From positions 177,846 to 241,845 of the forward strand of contig NZ_WOAC01000005.1 of assembly GCF_009749525.1 (NCBI RefSeq): a stretch of 64,000 bases of DNA, in the 5' to 3' direction. This document shows, one piece after another, positions 28,729 through 37,563 of the stretch. Source of the DNA: Mesorhizobium xinjiangense (lineage in GTDB: Bacteria > Pseudomonadota > Alphaproteobacteria > Rhizobiales > Rhizobiaceae). The notes under the pieces were generated by a model that searched no databases, was not told where the DNA came from, and worked only from the letters and a program-made list of their open reading frames with translations. Position 1 is the stretch's first letter. Each line of letters begins with the position of its first letter. The position numbers were made by a program, and so were the translations under genes.

Positions 28729-30594
28729 TCAATCGAACGACGGCGGCTTGCTTAGGTCAGGCTGTTGCTGCTGCCCTTGCGGCCCGGAGCCCGTCGGTTG
28801 CTCAGCCTGACCATCCGGCGCGTCGGGCGGCTCGAGACCGCCGAGCGGCGGCAGACCCAGCGGCGCCTGCTGCTGGCCGCCCTGGCCGTTCTCAGTGCCA
28901 TTGGCCGGTGGTCCGCCGATGGGCGGCAATCCCAGGCTCGGCAATCCGGGTGTGCCGCCCTGACCCTGGCCACTGCCGCCGAGGGGCGGCAGCGTGATTT
29001 CCACCTGGCTCGGGTCGGCCACGGCGGGACCGGACTTGTAGTGCGTCACCAGGCCAGGAAATGTGATGACCAGCAGAATCATCGCGAATTGGATGATGAT
29101 GAATGGCAGGGCGCCCTTGTAGATCTCGAACGTCTTGATGCCCGGCAGGATCTTGCCCGATACGGTGTCCTTCCATTCGTGCACGGGCGCGACCGAGCGC
29201 AGATAGAACAGCGAGAAGCCGAAGGGCGGCGTCAAGAACGAGGTTTGCAGGTTGATGCCGAGAATGACGCCGAACCAGATGAGGTCGATGCCCAATTTCT
29301 CGGCCACCGGCGCCAGAAGCGGCACGGCGATGAAGGCGATCTCGAAGAAATCGAGGAAGCAGCCGAGGATGAAGACGATGATCGTGACGAAGATCAGGAA
29401 GCCGTATTCGCCGCCGGGCAGGGCCAGCAGCAGTTCCTCGATCCACACATTGCCGTTGATACCGTAGAAGGTCAGGCCGAAGACACGCGCGCCGATGAGG
29501 ATGAACATCACGAAGGCGGCGAGCTTGGTCGTCGAATCGAGCGCCTGCTTGAGCACGGTCAGGTTCAGCCGGCCCTTGGCGAAGGCCAGGATCAGCGCCC
29601 CGGTGGCGCCCATGGCGCCGCCTTCCGTCGGCGTTGCGATGCCGAGGAAGATCGTGCCCAGAACCAGGAAGATCAGCGCCAGCGGCGGAATGAGCACGAT
29701 GACGACTTGCTCTGCCAGCCGCGACAGGATCCCCAGCTTGAACTGGCGATTGGCCAGGCTGGCCAGGTAGGCCGCCAGCGTGGCCGCGGTCGCGGACCAG
29801 ACCAGCCGCACTTCGTAGCGCATATCGGCGAAGATGGTGTGATAGGTCGCCAAATAGATGAGGACGGTCGCGATGACGATTGCGATCAGCGAGGTCACGC
29901 CGCTGCCCAGGGTGCGGGCTTCGACGGGTAGGGCGGGAGCCCAATGCGGGCGCACCAGGGTGACGGCGAAAATGTATACGCAGTACACGCCGACGATGAT
30001 GAGCGCCGGCAGCAGCGCGCCGACATACATGTCGCCGACCGAACGGCCGAGCTGGTCGGCCATGACGATCAGCACCAGCGACGGCGGCACGATCTGGGCG
30101 AGCGTTCCGGAGGCGGCGATGGTGCCGGTGGCCAGTCCCCGGTTGTAGCCGTAGCGCATCATGATGGGCAGCGAGATGAGGCCCATGGCGATGACGGAGG
30201 CGGCGACGACTCCGGTCGTTGCCGCCAGCAGCGCGCCGACCAGAATGGCGGCATAGGCAAGCCCGCCGCGGACCGGCCCGAAGAGCTGTCCGATCGTGTC
30301 GAGCAGATCCTCGGCCATGCGCGAGCGTTCCAGGATCAGGCCCATGAAGGTGAAGAAGGGAACGGCCAGCAGCGTATCGTTGTACATGATGCCGTAGACG
30401 CGCTCGGGATGCGACTGCAGCAGCGGCCAGAAAAGGCGAATCTCGTTTGAAATGCTGGAGAACTCGACGCCGATGACGAAGAAGATCAGGCCGCCCGCGG
30501 CCAGCGTGAAGGCGACGGGATAGCCGATCAGCAGCATCGCCATCACGCATGCGAACATGATGGGCGCCAGGTTGTGCGCAATGAGATCAATCAC
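28729..30594 (-). CDS. dctM: TRAP transporter large permease DctM with long Pro/Gly tail
   Basis: A 621-residue inner-membrane protein of the DctM type, expected to form the sodium-driven transport channel. Many hydrophobic helices fill residues 1-518, including VGALLAATTGVVAASVIAMG, IAASGTLAQIVPPSL, GATGALILAFAKGRL and FLDFFEIAFIAVPLLAPVAE. About 100 residues at the C-terminus (from YKSGPAVADP) are hydrophilic and low complexity, rich in Pro, Gly and Gln with recurring LPPLGG/LGLPPIGG units. Such a tail is not a standard part of DctM. The gene overlaps dctQ by eight bases, so the two are translationally coupled. Confidence 0.92.
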   Translation of the reverse strand: MIDLIAHNLAPIMFACVMAMLLIGYPVAFTLAAGGLIFFVIGVEFSSISNEIRLFWPLLQSHPERVYGIMYNDTLLAVPFFTFMGLILERSRMAEDLLDTIGQLFGPVRGGLAYAAILVGALLAATTGVVAASVIAMGLISLPIMMRYGYNRGLATGTIAASGTLAQIVPPSLVLIVMADQLGRSVGDMYVGALLPALIIVGVYCVYIFAVTLVRPHWAPALPVEARTLGSGVTSLIAIVIATVLIYLATYHTIFADMRYEVRLVWSATAATLAAYLASLANRQFKLGILSRLAEQVVIVLIPPLALIFLVLGTIFLGIATPTEGGAMGATGALILAFAKGRLNLTVLKQALDSTTKLAAFVMFILIGARVFGLTFYGINGNVWIEELLLALPGGEYGFLIFVTIIVFILGCFLDFFEIAFIAVPLLAPVAEKLGIDLIWFGVILGINLQTSFLTPPFGFSLFYLRSVAPVHEWKDTVSGKILPGIKTFEIYKGALPFIIIQFAMILLVITFPGLVTHYKSGPAVADPSQVEITLPPLGGSGQGQGGTPGLPSLGLPPIGGPPANGTENGQGGQQQAPLGLPPLGGLEPPDAPDGQAEQPTGSGPQGQQQQPDLSKPPSFD

Positions 30595-31168
30595 GGTCCC
30601 GGGCCTCCATCTCGAGGGCGCCTTCGGCTGCGGGCGGCAAATCGTGCTGCGGATTGGGCTCGTCGATCAGCCCCCTGATGACGCCCCAACGCTTGATGAT
30701 TTCCGAGAAGGCCTGGGCGGTAAGAAGGATGAAGCCGAGCAGCACCATCATCTTGGCCGGCCACAGGATCAGCCCGCCGGCATTGGACGACATCTCACCG
30801 GAATTGTAGGACAGCCAGAACCAGGGCCAGCACAGGCGGACCATCAGGAGCACGAACGGCAACAGAAAGACGATGTGGCAGATCAGATCTATCCAGTCGC
30901 GGGTGCGTTTGGACAGGCGATTGGCCAGGATGTCGATGCGCACATGTTCGTTGCGCTTCAGGGTATAGGCGGCCGCCAGCATGAAGACGGTACCGTAGAG
31001 ATACCATTGCAGCTCCAGCCAGGCATTGGATGATATGTCGAACGTCTTGCGCACCGTGGCATTGCCGGCGCTGATCAACACGGCGACAAGGATAAGCCAC
31101 GAGACCTGTTTGCCAATGAACTCGTTGATGCGGTCGATGAACCGCGAAAGCGCGAGAAGCCCCGCCAT
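30587..31168 (-). CDS. dctQ: TRAP transporter small permease DctQ
   Basis: A 193-residue small permease with four hydrophobic helices: SWLILVAVLISAGNA, LELQWYLYGTVFMLAAAYTL, IDLICHIVFLLPFVLLMVRLC and LILWPAKMMVLLGFILLTAQAFSEI. The family motif ELQWYLY...AAAYTLKRNEHVRID is present at residues 52-76. The ATG at 31168 has an AGGAGGAA-like site. It leads the dctQM operon on the minus strand, converging with the two dctP genes. Confidence 0.92.
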   Translation of the reverse strand: MAGLLALSRFIDRINEFIGKQVSWLILVAVLISAGNATVRKTFDISSNAWLELQWYLYGTVFMLAAAYTLKRNEHVRIDILANRLSKRTRDWIDLICHIVFLLPFVLLMVRLCWPWFWLSYNSGEMSSNAGGLILWPAKMMVLLGFILLTAQAFSEIIKRWGVIRGLIDEPNPQHDLPPAAEGALEMEARDRD

Positions 31169-31480
31169 GCATTCCTCCTGGAGCAGTTCTTGTTATTTGG
31201 CGGCAGGAATTGCCGGTCAGCACCGATCGTCTTCCCCACGGTCGGTGCGATTGCCGTCCTGCCTCATGCCGCCGCGAGTGATTATCAGCTTTACCGTGCC
31301 AGTCAAAGCGCCAGTTTCCGCCCGATATGCGGCGCGTGGCCACGGCGCGGCGAAGCCATGCATGGTGCATCTGTTATCAACCGATATTGGCGCGAATTCG
31401 TTTGACGCGCGCGGCAAGCGACGAAACACTGCGGCCGGGTTGTGTCAGGATGGCGACGCAGCCCCGAATGGGAGCATGGA
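31169..31480. promoter_or_regulatory. 312-base divergent region dctQM / indolepyruvate oxidoreductase
   Basis: The gap must contain promoters for both directions. It holds an imperfect inverted repeat, GCACCGATCGT (31220-31230) with ACGGTCGGTGC (31238-31248), close to the dctQ side, possibly a leader stem. The stretch tgttatcaaccgatattggcgcgaattcg at 31372-31400 is a possible promoter zone for the plus strand. GGGAG at 31470 is the oxidoreductase binding site. No gene is supported. Confidence 0.4.
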
Positions 31481-34400
31481 ATGACGCTTCACGACGTATC
31501 GCTCGACGACAAGTTCGATCTTTCGAAGGAGCGCATCTTCGTTTCCGGCGCACAGGCGATCGTGCGCATGCTGTTGATGCAGCGCGCGCTCGACCGGCGC
31601 GCCGGCCTCGACACGGCCGGATTCGTGTCCGGTTATCGCGGCTCGCCGCTGGGCGGTCTCGACCAGCAGCTCTGGCGGGCCAAGACGGCTCTGTCGGATG
31701 CCAACATCGTCTTCCAGCCCGGCCTCAACGAGGAACTGGCCGCCACCGCCTGCTGGGGCGCCCAGCAGACCGAACTGCTCGGCGAAGGCAAGCATGACGG
31801 CGTGTTTTCGGTCTGGTACGGCAAGGGGCCGGGTGTCGACCGGTCGGGCGATGTCTTCCGTCATGCCAACCTCGCCGGCTCGTCGAAGCATGGCGGCGTG
31901 CTGGCGCTGATGGGCGACGATCACACCGCGGAATCCTCGACCAACGCGCATGCGACCGAGTTCCTGTTCGTCGACACGATGATCCCGATCCTCAATCCGG
32001 CCGGCGTGCAGGAGATGGTCGATTACGGCCTCTACGGGTTTGCCATGTCGCGGTTCGCCGGCACCTGGGCTGCGGTCAAATGCGTCAAGGACAATATCGA
32101 ATCGACCGCCTCCGTCGACGTCACGCTCGACCGCCTGAAGATCGAGCTGCCCGAATTCGACATGCCGCCGGGCGGGCTCAATATCCGTCACGAGCTCGAC
32201 CAGCTCGGACAGGAAGCGCGGCTGCACGAGCACAAGCGGGCCGCCGCGGCAGCCTTCATCCGCGCCAACGGGCTCAATCGCATCGTCTATTCGGGCGGCC
32301 GCAAGGCCAAGCTCGGCATCATCACCGTCGGCAAGAGCTATCTCGACGTACGCCAGGCACTCGACGACCTCGGCATCGACGAGGCGACCGCCAGCCGCCT
32401 CGGCGTGCGGCTGTTCAAGGTCGCCTGCCCCTGGCCGCTCGATCTGGAGCATATCCGGGATTTCGCTCAAGGCCTGGAAACGATCATCGTCGTGGAGGAA
32501 AAGCGCTCGCTGATCGAGGTCCAGGTGCGCGAGGACCTTTACGGCACGGCAATGCAGCCGCTGGTCGTCGGCAAGAAGGACGAACGCGGCGACTGGCTGT
32601 TTCCGGCCAAGGGCGCGCTCGACCCCAACGACATCGCGATCGCAATCGGCGAGCGTGTGCTGGCGACGATCGGCCATTCGGAGGAGATCGACCAGCGGGT
32701 CAAGCAGCTCCGACAATTCCAGGCGATGCTGGCCGAGACGGAGGACGTGGCCAGCCGCACGCCCTATTTCTGTTCCGGCTGCCCGCACAATTCCTCCACC
32801 AAGGTGCCCGAGGGCTCGCTGGCTGCCGCCGGCATCGGCTGCCACTTCATGGCGCTCTGGATGGACCGCTCGACGGTCGGCTTCACGGCCATGGGCGGCG
32901 AGGGCGCGCAATGGATCGGCCAGGCGCCGTTTTCCACGCGCGATCACATCTTCCAGAATCTCGGCGACGGTACCTACAACCACTCGGGATCGCTGGCCAT
33001 CCGTTTCGCCCGCGCGGCCGGGGCGAACATCACCTACAAGATCCTCTACAACGATGCGGTCGCCATGACCGGCGGCCAGCCGCATGAAGGCGCACTCAGC
33101 GTCGACATGATCGCGCATCAGATGCGCGCCGAAGGCGTCGAACGCATCGCGGTGGTGACCGACGAGCCCGAGAAATATGGCGGCAAGGCGGTGTTCCCCG
33201 CGGGCGCCACCATCGATCACCGTGACGATCTCGATCGCGTGCAGCGCGGATTGCGCGAGGTCAAGGGCGTGTCGGTGCTGATCTACGACCAGACCTGCGC
33301 AGCCGAAAAGCGCCGCCGGCGCAAGCGCGGCACTTTTCCCGATCCCGACAAGCGCGTCATCATCAACGAGCTCGTCTGCGAGGGATGTGGCGATTGCGGG
33401 GTGCAGTCGAACTGCGTTTCCGTGCAGCCGGTGGTCACCGAGTTCGGCCGCAAGCGGCGCATCGATCAGTCGAGCTGCAACAAGGATTTCTCCTGCCTCA
33501 ACGGTTTCTGCCCGTCATTCGTCACGGTCCATGGCGCAAAGCTTCGCAAGGCCGAAGGCATTGGCGGAACGGCGGATCCGCTCGACGGCGTGCCGGAACC
33601 GGCGGTCTTTCCGGCCGAACAGGGCTGGTCGGGTATCGTCGACGGTATCGGCGGCACGGGCGTCGTCACGATCGGCGCCATCCTCGGCATGGCGGCGCAT
33701 CTGGAAGGCAAGGGGTGCGGGCTCATCGACATGGCGGGCCTGGCGCAAAAGGGCGGCGCGGTCTTCAGCCACATCCGCATCGCCGCAACGCCTGAAGACA
33801 TCCATGCCATTCGCGTGTCGGCAGGCAAGGCCAACCTTGTTCTGGGCTGCGACCTCGTGGTCTCCGGGTCGAAGAAGGTGCTGGCGGCGGTGCGCGAGGG
33901 CGAGACGGTGTTCGTCGCCAACACGGCCGAGGTCATGCCGGGCGATTTCACCCGCGCGGCGGATTTCTCGCTGCCGACCGAGCGCCTGAAAAAGGCGATC
34001 CGCGCGGCGGCCGGCGAGGACAATGCGCATTTCGTCGATGCAACGCGCACGGCGAGCGTGTTGTTCGGCAATTCGCTGGGCGCCAACATGTTCATGCTCG
34101 GCTTTGCCTTTCAACGTGGTGGGCTGCCGCTTGGCGCGGAGGCGATCGAACAGGCGATCGAGCTCAACGGCCAGGCAATTTCGATGAACAAGCAGGCGTT
34201 CCGCTGGGGCCGGCGCGCCGCCCACGATCCCGCGATCGTGGCCGATCTCGTCGCCCGCGCCGGCAGCGGGCAGACGGCCCGGGCGCCGGCCGACGATTTG
34301 GACGAGATCATAGCGCGCCGCGCGGCGTTCCTGTCGGCCTATCAGGATACCGCCTATGCCCGCCGCTACGAGCAGCGTGTGGAGGCTGTTCGCGCCGCGG

Positions 34401-34954
34401 AGGCGAATGCGGCGCCAGGGTCGACGCGGCTGACGGAAGCCGTGGCGCGCAATCTCTTCCGGCTGATGGCCGTCAAGGACGAGTATGAGGTGGCGCGGCT
34501 TTACACCGACGGCTCGTTCCGGCGTCAGCTCGAGGCCGAGTTCGAATCCTACGACCGGCTCGAGTTTCATCTCGCCCCGCCCGTCATGGCGCGCAAGGGG
34601 AACGACGGCAGGCCGCGCAAGACCTCCTTCGGTCCGCGCATGATGATCGGGTTTCGCCTGCTGGCGGCGCTGAAGCGCCTGCGCGGCACGATGTTCGATC
34701 CCTTCGGCTATACGGCCGAGCGCGAGATGGAGCGGCGGTTGCTCAGCGAGTACGAGGCGGATCTGGAGCTGATTGTCGCCACGCAGCAGCCCGGCAATGT
34801 CGATGCGGCGGTCGCGCTCGCCTCGGTTCCCTCGCTGGTCAAGGGATTCGGCCACATCAAGGAGGCGAATGCGCGCAAGGCCGAAGGCGAACGCCGGCGC
34901 CTGATCGAGAGACTGAAAGGCATGCCGGACGCGGCGCTGGAGGCGGCCGAATAG
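31481..34954 (+). CDS. Indolepyruvate ferredoxin oxidoreductase, fused alpha-beta type
   Basis: A 1157-residue single-chain 2-oxoacid:ferredoxin oxidoreductase that decarboxylates aryl pyruvates from Phe, Tyr or Trp to the aryl-acetyl-CoA. The N-terminal pyrimidine-binding domain shows GFVSGYRGSPLGGLDQQLW, the TPP pyrophosphate domain GMTGGQP-like AVAMTGGQPHEGALSV, and cysteine-rich iron-sulfur loops CSGCPHN, CEGCGDCGVQSNC and CNKDFSCLNGFCPS. From about residue 720 is the gamma domain (GIGGTGVVTIGAILGMAAHL). The ATG at 31481, with GGGAG upstream, gives the family length. It stands alone, but the downstream acyl-CoA ligase and transporter suit aromatic-acid use. Confidence 0.93.
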   Translation: MTLHDVSLDDKFDLSKERIFVSGAQAIVRMLLMQRALDRRAGLDTAGFVSGYRGSPLGGLDQQLWRAKTALSDANIVFQPGLNEELAATACWGAQQTELLGEGKHDGVFSVWYGKGPGVDRSGDVFRHANLAGSSKHGGVLALMGDDHTAESSTNAHATEFLFVDTMIPILNPAGVQEMVDYGLYGFAMSRFAGTWAAVKCVKDNIESTASVDVTLDRLKIELPEFDMPPGGLNIRHELDQLGQEARLHEHKRAAAAAFIRANGLNRIVYSGGRKAKLGIITVGKSYLDVRQALDDLGIDEATASRLGVRLFKVACPWPLDLEHIRDFAQGLETIIVVEEKRSLIEVQVREDLYGTAMQPLVVGKKDERGDWLFPAKGALDPNDIAIAIGERVLATIGHSEEIDQRVKQLRQFQAMLAETEDVASRTPYFCSGCPHNSSTKVPEGSLAAAGIGCHFMALWMDRSTVGFTAMGGEGAQWIGQAPFSTRDHIFQNLGDGTYNHSGSLAIRFARAAGANITYKILYNDAVAMTGGQPHEGALSVDMIAHQMRAEGVERIAVVTDEPEKYGGKAVFPAGATIDHRDDLDRVQRGLREVKGVSVLIYDQTCAAEKRRRRKRGTFPDPDKRVIINELVCEGCGDCGVQSNCVSVQPVVTEFGRKRRIDQSSCNKDFSCLNGFCPSFVTVHGAKLRKAEGIGGTADPLDGVPEPAVFPAEQGWSGIVDGIGGTGVVTIGAILGMAAHLEGKGCGLIDMAGLAQKGGAVFSHIRIAATPEDIHAIRVSAGKANLVLGCDLVVSGSKKVLAAVREGETVFVANTAEVMPGDFTRAADFSLPTERLKKAIRAAAGEDNAHFVDATRTASVLFGNSLGANMFMLGFAFQRGGLPLGAEAIEQAIELNGQAISMNKQAFRWGRRAAHDPAIVADLVARAGSGQTARAPADDLDEIIARRAAFLSAYQDTAYARRYEQRVEAVRAAEANAAPGSTRLTEAVARNLFRLMAVKDEYEVARLYTDGSFRRQLEAEFESYDRLEFHLAPPVMARKGNDGRPRKTSFGPRMMIGFRLLAALKRLRGTMFDPFGYTAEREMERRLLSEYEADLELIVATQQPGNVDAAVALASVPSLVKGFGHIKEANARKAEGERRRLIERLKGMPDAALEAAE

Positions 34955-35049
34955 CGCGGCGGCGCCGTTCTCCAGCGACTTTGGCCAACAAGTCCTTTGC
35001 CAAGTTCGGCCAATAAGCTCTTCTCAAATAAAGCTTTCTTAAGGCGGAT
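34955..35049. other. Short gap with a repeated Asn/Lys-rich-looking motif, no gene
   Basis: The 95 bases contain two imperfect copies of ttggccaacaag/tcggccaataag at about 34980 and 35006, followed by AT-rich ctcaaataaagctttcttaag. This is a probable promoter for the GGDEF-EAL gene; no terminator hairpin for the oxidoreductase is obvious. Confidence 0.3.
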
Positions 35050-37392
35050 GTGCGACTGGAGAGTCCCGACAACCGGGCAGGCCCAGTGAAGAGTAGCAAG
35101 GACAGCATCCCCGAGGACATCTATGTAGGGTTCGTCCGGTCGTTGTTCGTCGATCCGGGAATCCTGCTGATTGGCGCGTGCTGTCACGGGCTCATAGGGC
35201 TGCTCGTCTATCTCAAGACCGGTGAACCGATCTATCTTCTTCTGGCCGTCGTCATGCTGGGTGCCGGTGTCTACCGGTTTGCCGCCGTTCGCAGAGTGGA
35301 TCCTTCCAGCATAAGCGACCAGGCATCGGCAGCGGCGCGCGAGCGATATTACATTGCAGCCGGCACCATTCAGGGCTGCGTCGTTGGGCTTTTTGCGCTC
35401 GTCAGCGTCTACTGGCTGCCCGATCCGTTCAGCGAGATGGCTGCCGTGAGCGTGATCATGGGCGGAGCCATCACAATTGCCGGTCGCAACTATGGCTCAC
35501 GAACGATGGTGGCCATCCTGACGGCCACTGCCGTGGCGCCGATCGCCATCGGGCTCATGCTCAAGGGCGACGTCTATCATTTCGTGCTCGGCCTCTTCAT
35601 CGTGCCCTTCCTGATCGTCGTCATGAAGATGGCCAGTCTCGTGCGTCTCGTTCTGTTTACCGCGCTCCGCGAGGAGAAGAAGGCCACGCGGCTGGCGCAG
35701 CGCTTCGACAAGGCGCTCAACACCATGTCGCACGGCCTGATCATGCTGGACGGCGAGGGGCGCATCGTGGTGGCCAATGCGCAGGCCGCCCGGATCATGC
35801 GGTTGAATGCGCCGGAGGCCATGTCGGGGCGCACGCTCAAGGCGCTGTTGATGCGGGCCGTCGCGGCGGGAATGCTCGGCCGCGAGGATTGTGCTTACGT
35901 GGAGGACCAGCTCACGCGGGCGCTTCGGGAGAATTGCGACAGGAAACTTCTGGTGCGCTTCGCCGATGGCAGCCATTTCGAGTTTTCCGCCCGTGAAGGC
36001 AGCGACGAGCTCGGCGTCATTACCTTCGAAGACGTCACGCAACGCGTCGAAGCGGAGGAAAAGATCAGGACCATGGCGCGCTACGACAGCCTGACGGGCC
36101 TGCCCAACCGCAACTATTTCCACGAGCTCGTCACCGAGCGAATGGTCGCCGGGGACCGGGAACGGCTTTGCGCCGTCGCCATTCTGGACGTCGACGATTT
36201 CAAGAACATCAATGACACGCTCGGCCATCCCGTCGGCGACGGACTAATATACGCCATCTCCGAGCGGCTCGCCTTCTTTGCCGATGACGATGTCAGGATC
36301 GGTCGATTCGGCGGCGACGAATTCATCATCTATGTCGACCGGATCGAGGACGAATCGCATCTGGCGGAACTGCTCGACGGGGTCTTCGCCGGTCTGCGCG
36401 AGGAAATGGACGTCGCCGGACACGCCTTGCGCGTCCAGTTCAGCGCCGGCACCGTGCTTTTGCCGGCCAGCCTGAGCAATGTCGACAGCATGATCGTCAA
36501 GGCCGACCTAGCGTTGCATCGCGCCAAGACGCTCGGCAAGAACGGCTGGCAGCTTTTCGAAACAACGATGGACGCGGCGTTTCGGCACAAGCAGCTTCTC
36601 AAGGCCGACCTCAGGCAGGCAGTCGAGACGAATGCATTGCGGGTCGTTTTCCAGCCGATCGTCTCGCTCGACACGATGCGCGTCGCCAGTTGCGAGGCGC
36701 TTTGCCGCTGGGATCATCCCGAACTCGGCGCGATATCACCCAGCGTCTTCGTTCCTCTGGCCGAGGAAATCGGCATCGTTTCGGACATCAGTGCGCAGAT
36801 ATTGCGCACGGCCTGCAAGGAATGTGCGCGGTGGCCGGAATCCATCTGCGTCTCGGTCAATCTGTCGGCGCGCGATTTTGGCGATGCCGACGTTGTCCGG
36901 CTGGTGCGCGACGCGGTTGCCGAATCGGGACTGGCGCCCGACCGGCTGGAGATCGAGGTAACCGAAACGGCGCTGCTCGATGACAAGTTGTCCACGCGTC
37001 ACCACCTGGAAGAGATCCGCGCGCTCGGCGTGCGCATTGCGCTCGACGATTTCGGCACCGGGTATTCCAGTCTCAGCTATCTGCACACCCTGCCGCTCGA
37101 CAAGGTCAAGATCGACCGAAGCTTTCTTGTCGACATCACCGGCAACCAGCGTTCGCTGGAGCTGCTGAAGGGCGTCGTCTCGCTTTCGCGCCAGCTCGGC
37201 CTGGACGTGACGGTCGAAGGCATCGAGACCTTCGAACAGCTCAAGCTGCTGGCCGTGCATGTCAGGCCGGACCTGCTGCAAGGGTTCCTGTTCGGTTCGG
37301 CGCTGTCTCCGTCGGGCATCGGCACCATGTCGAATACGGTCTGGCCATTCGGTGAAGACCTGGAAAACGCCCGGCGTTCCGCGCACGGCTAA
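35050..37392 (+). CDS. Membrane-anchored GGDEF-EAL c-di-GMP enzyme with PAS domain
   Basis: A 780-residue cyclic-di-GMP signalling protein. Residues about 30-210 carry paired and further membrane helices (LLIGACCHGLIGLLVYL, IYLLLAVVMLGAGVYRF, VMGGAITIAG-like segments). A PAS-like domain follows (KALNTMSHGLIMLDGEGRIV). The cyclase domain has intact GRFGGDEF near residue 420, but the product-inhibition RxxD site is absent (FADDDVRIGRF). The phosphodiesterase domain shows CEALCRWDHPELG, NLSARDF, ALDDFGTGYSSLSYL, VKIDRSF and VEGIET, so catalysis looks possible. A GTG at 35050 is used; the ATG at 35048 is out of frame. It precedes the FeeM-like gene by 171 bases. Confidence 0.92.
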   Translation: MRLESPDNRAGPVKSSKDSIPEDIYVGFVRSLFVDPGILLIGACCHGLIGLLVYLKTGEPIYLLLAVVMLGAGVYRFAAVRRVDPSSISDQASAAARERYYIAAGTIQGCVVGLFALVSVYWLPDPFSEMAAVSVIMGGAITIAGRNYGSRTMVAILTATAVAPIAIGLMLKGDVYHFVLGLFIVPFLIVVMKMASLVRLVLFTALREEKKATRLAQRFDKALNTMSHGLIMLDGEGRIVVANAQAARIMRLNAPEAMSGRTLKALLMRAVAAGMLGREDCAYVEDQLTRALRENCDRKLLVRFADGSHFEFSAREGSDELGVITFEDVTQRVEAEEKIRTMARYDSLTGLPNRNYFHELVTERMVAGDRERLCAVAILDVDDFKNINDTLGHPVGDGLIYAISERLAFFADDDVRIGRFGGDEFIIYVDRIEDESHLAELLDGVFAGLREEMDVAGHALRVQFSAGTVLLPASLSNVDSMIVKADLALHRAKTLGKNGWQLFETTMDAAFRHKQLLKADLRQAVETNALRVVFQPIVSLDTMRVASCEALCRWDHPELGAISPSVFVPLAEEIGIVSDISAQILRTACKECARWPESICVSVNLSARDFGDADVVRLVRDAVAESGLAPDRLEIEVTETALLDDKLSTRHHLEEIRALGVRIALDDFGTGYSSLSYLHTLPLDKVKIDRSFLVDITGNQRSLELLKGVVSLSRQLGLDVTVEGIETFEQLKLLAVHVRPDLLQGFLFGSALSPSGIGTMSNTVWPFGEDLENARRSAHG

Positions 37393-37425
37393 GAGCCCTC
37401 TTCAGAACTGACAATCTTCGCTCCA

Positions 37426-37441
37426 TAGCGTGATCGCGCTA
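37426..37441 (+). terminator. Weak stem-loop after the GGDEF-EAL gene
   Basis: TAGCG-TGATCG-CGCTA forms a 5-bp stem about 35 bases after the stop, without a clear T run. It may contribute to termination. Confidence 0.3.
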
Positions 37442-37453
37442 TAAGCCTAACCC

Positions 37454-37471
37454 ATTGTTAAGGTTAACAAT
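37454..37471. promoter_or_regulatory. 18-bp perfect palindrome upstream of FeeM-like gene
   Basis: ATTGTTAA-GG-TTAACAAT is a perfect palindrome 93 bases before the 37564 start. It sits in an AT-rich promoter region that continues to ttacttaattaattcg near 37503. The half-site ATTGTTAA could be an operator for a dimeric regulator; none is assignable. Confidence 0.5.
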
Positions 37472-37563
37472 CGGTAAATGGGGCTGCTCAAATTTTCATC
37501 TTTACTTAATTAATTCGCTCGCTACCGTGCGGCCCATGCGGGTGATCTGGGGGCAAGATCTTA

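Noticed and set aside
31445..33220. A 591-residue minus-strand frame over the indolepyruvate oxidoreductase
   Set aside because: Antisense of a gene with strong domain evidence; His/Asp/Arg-rich composition typical of shadow frames.
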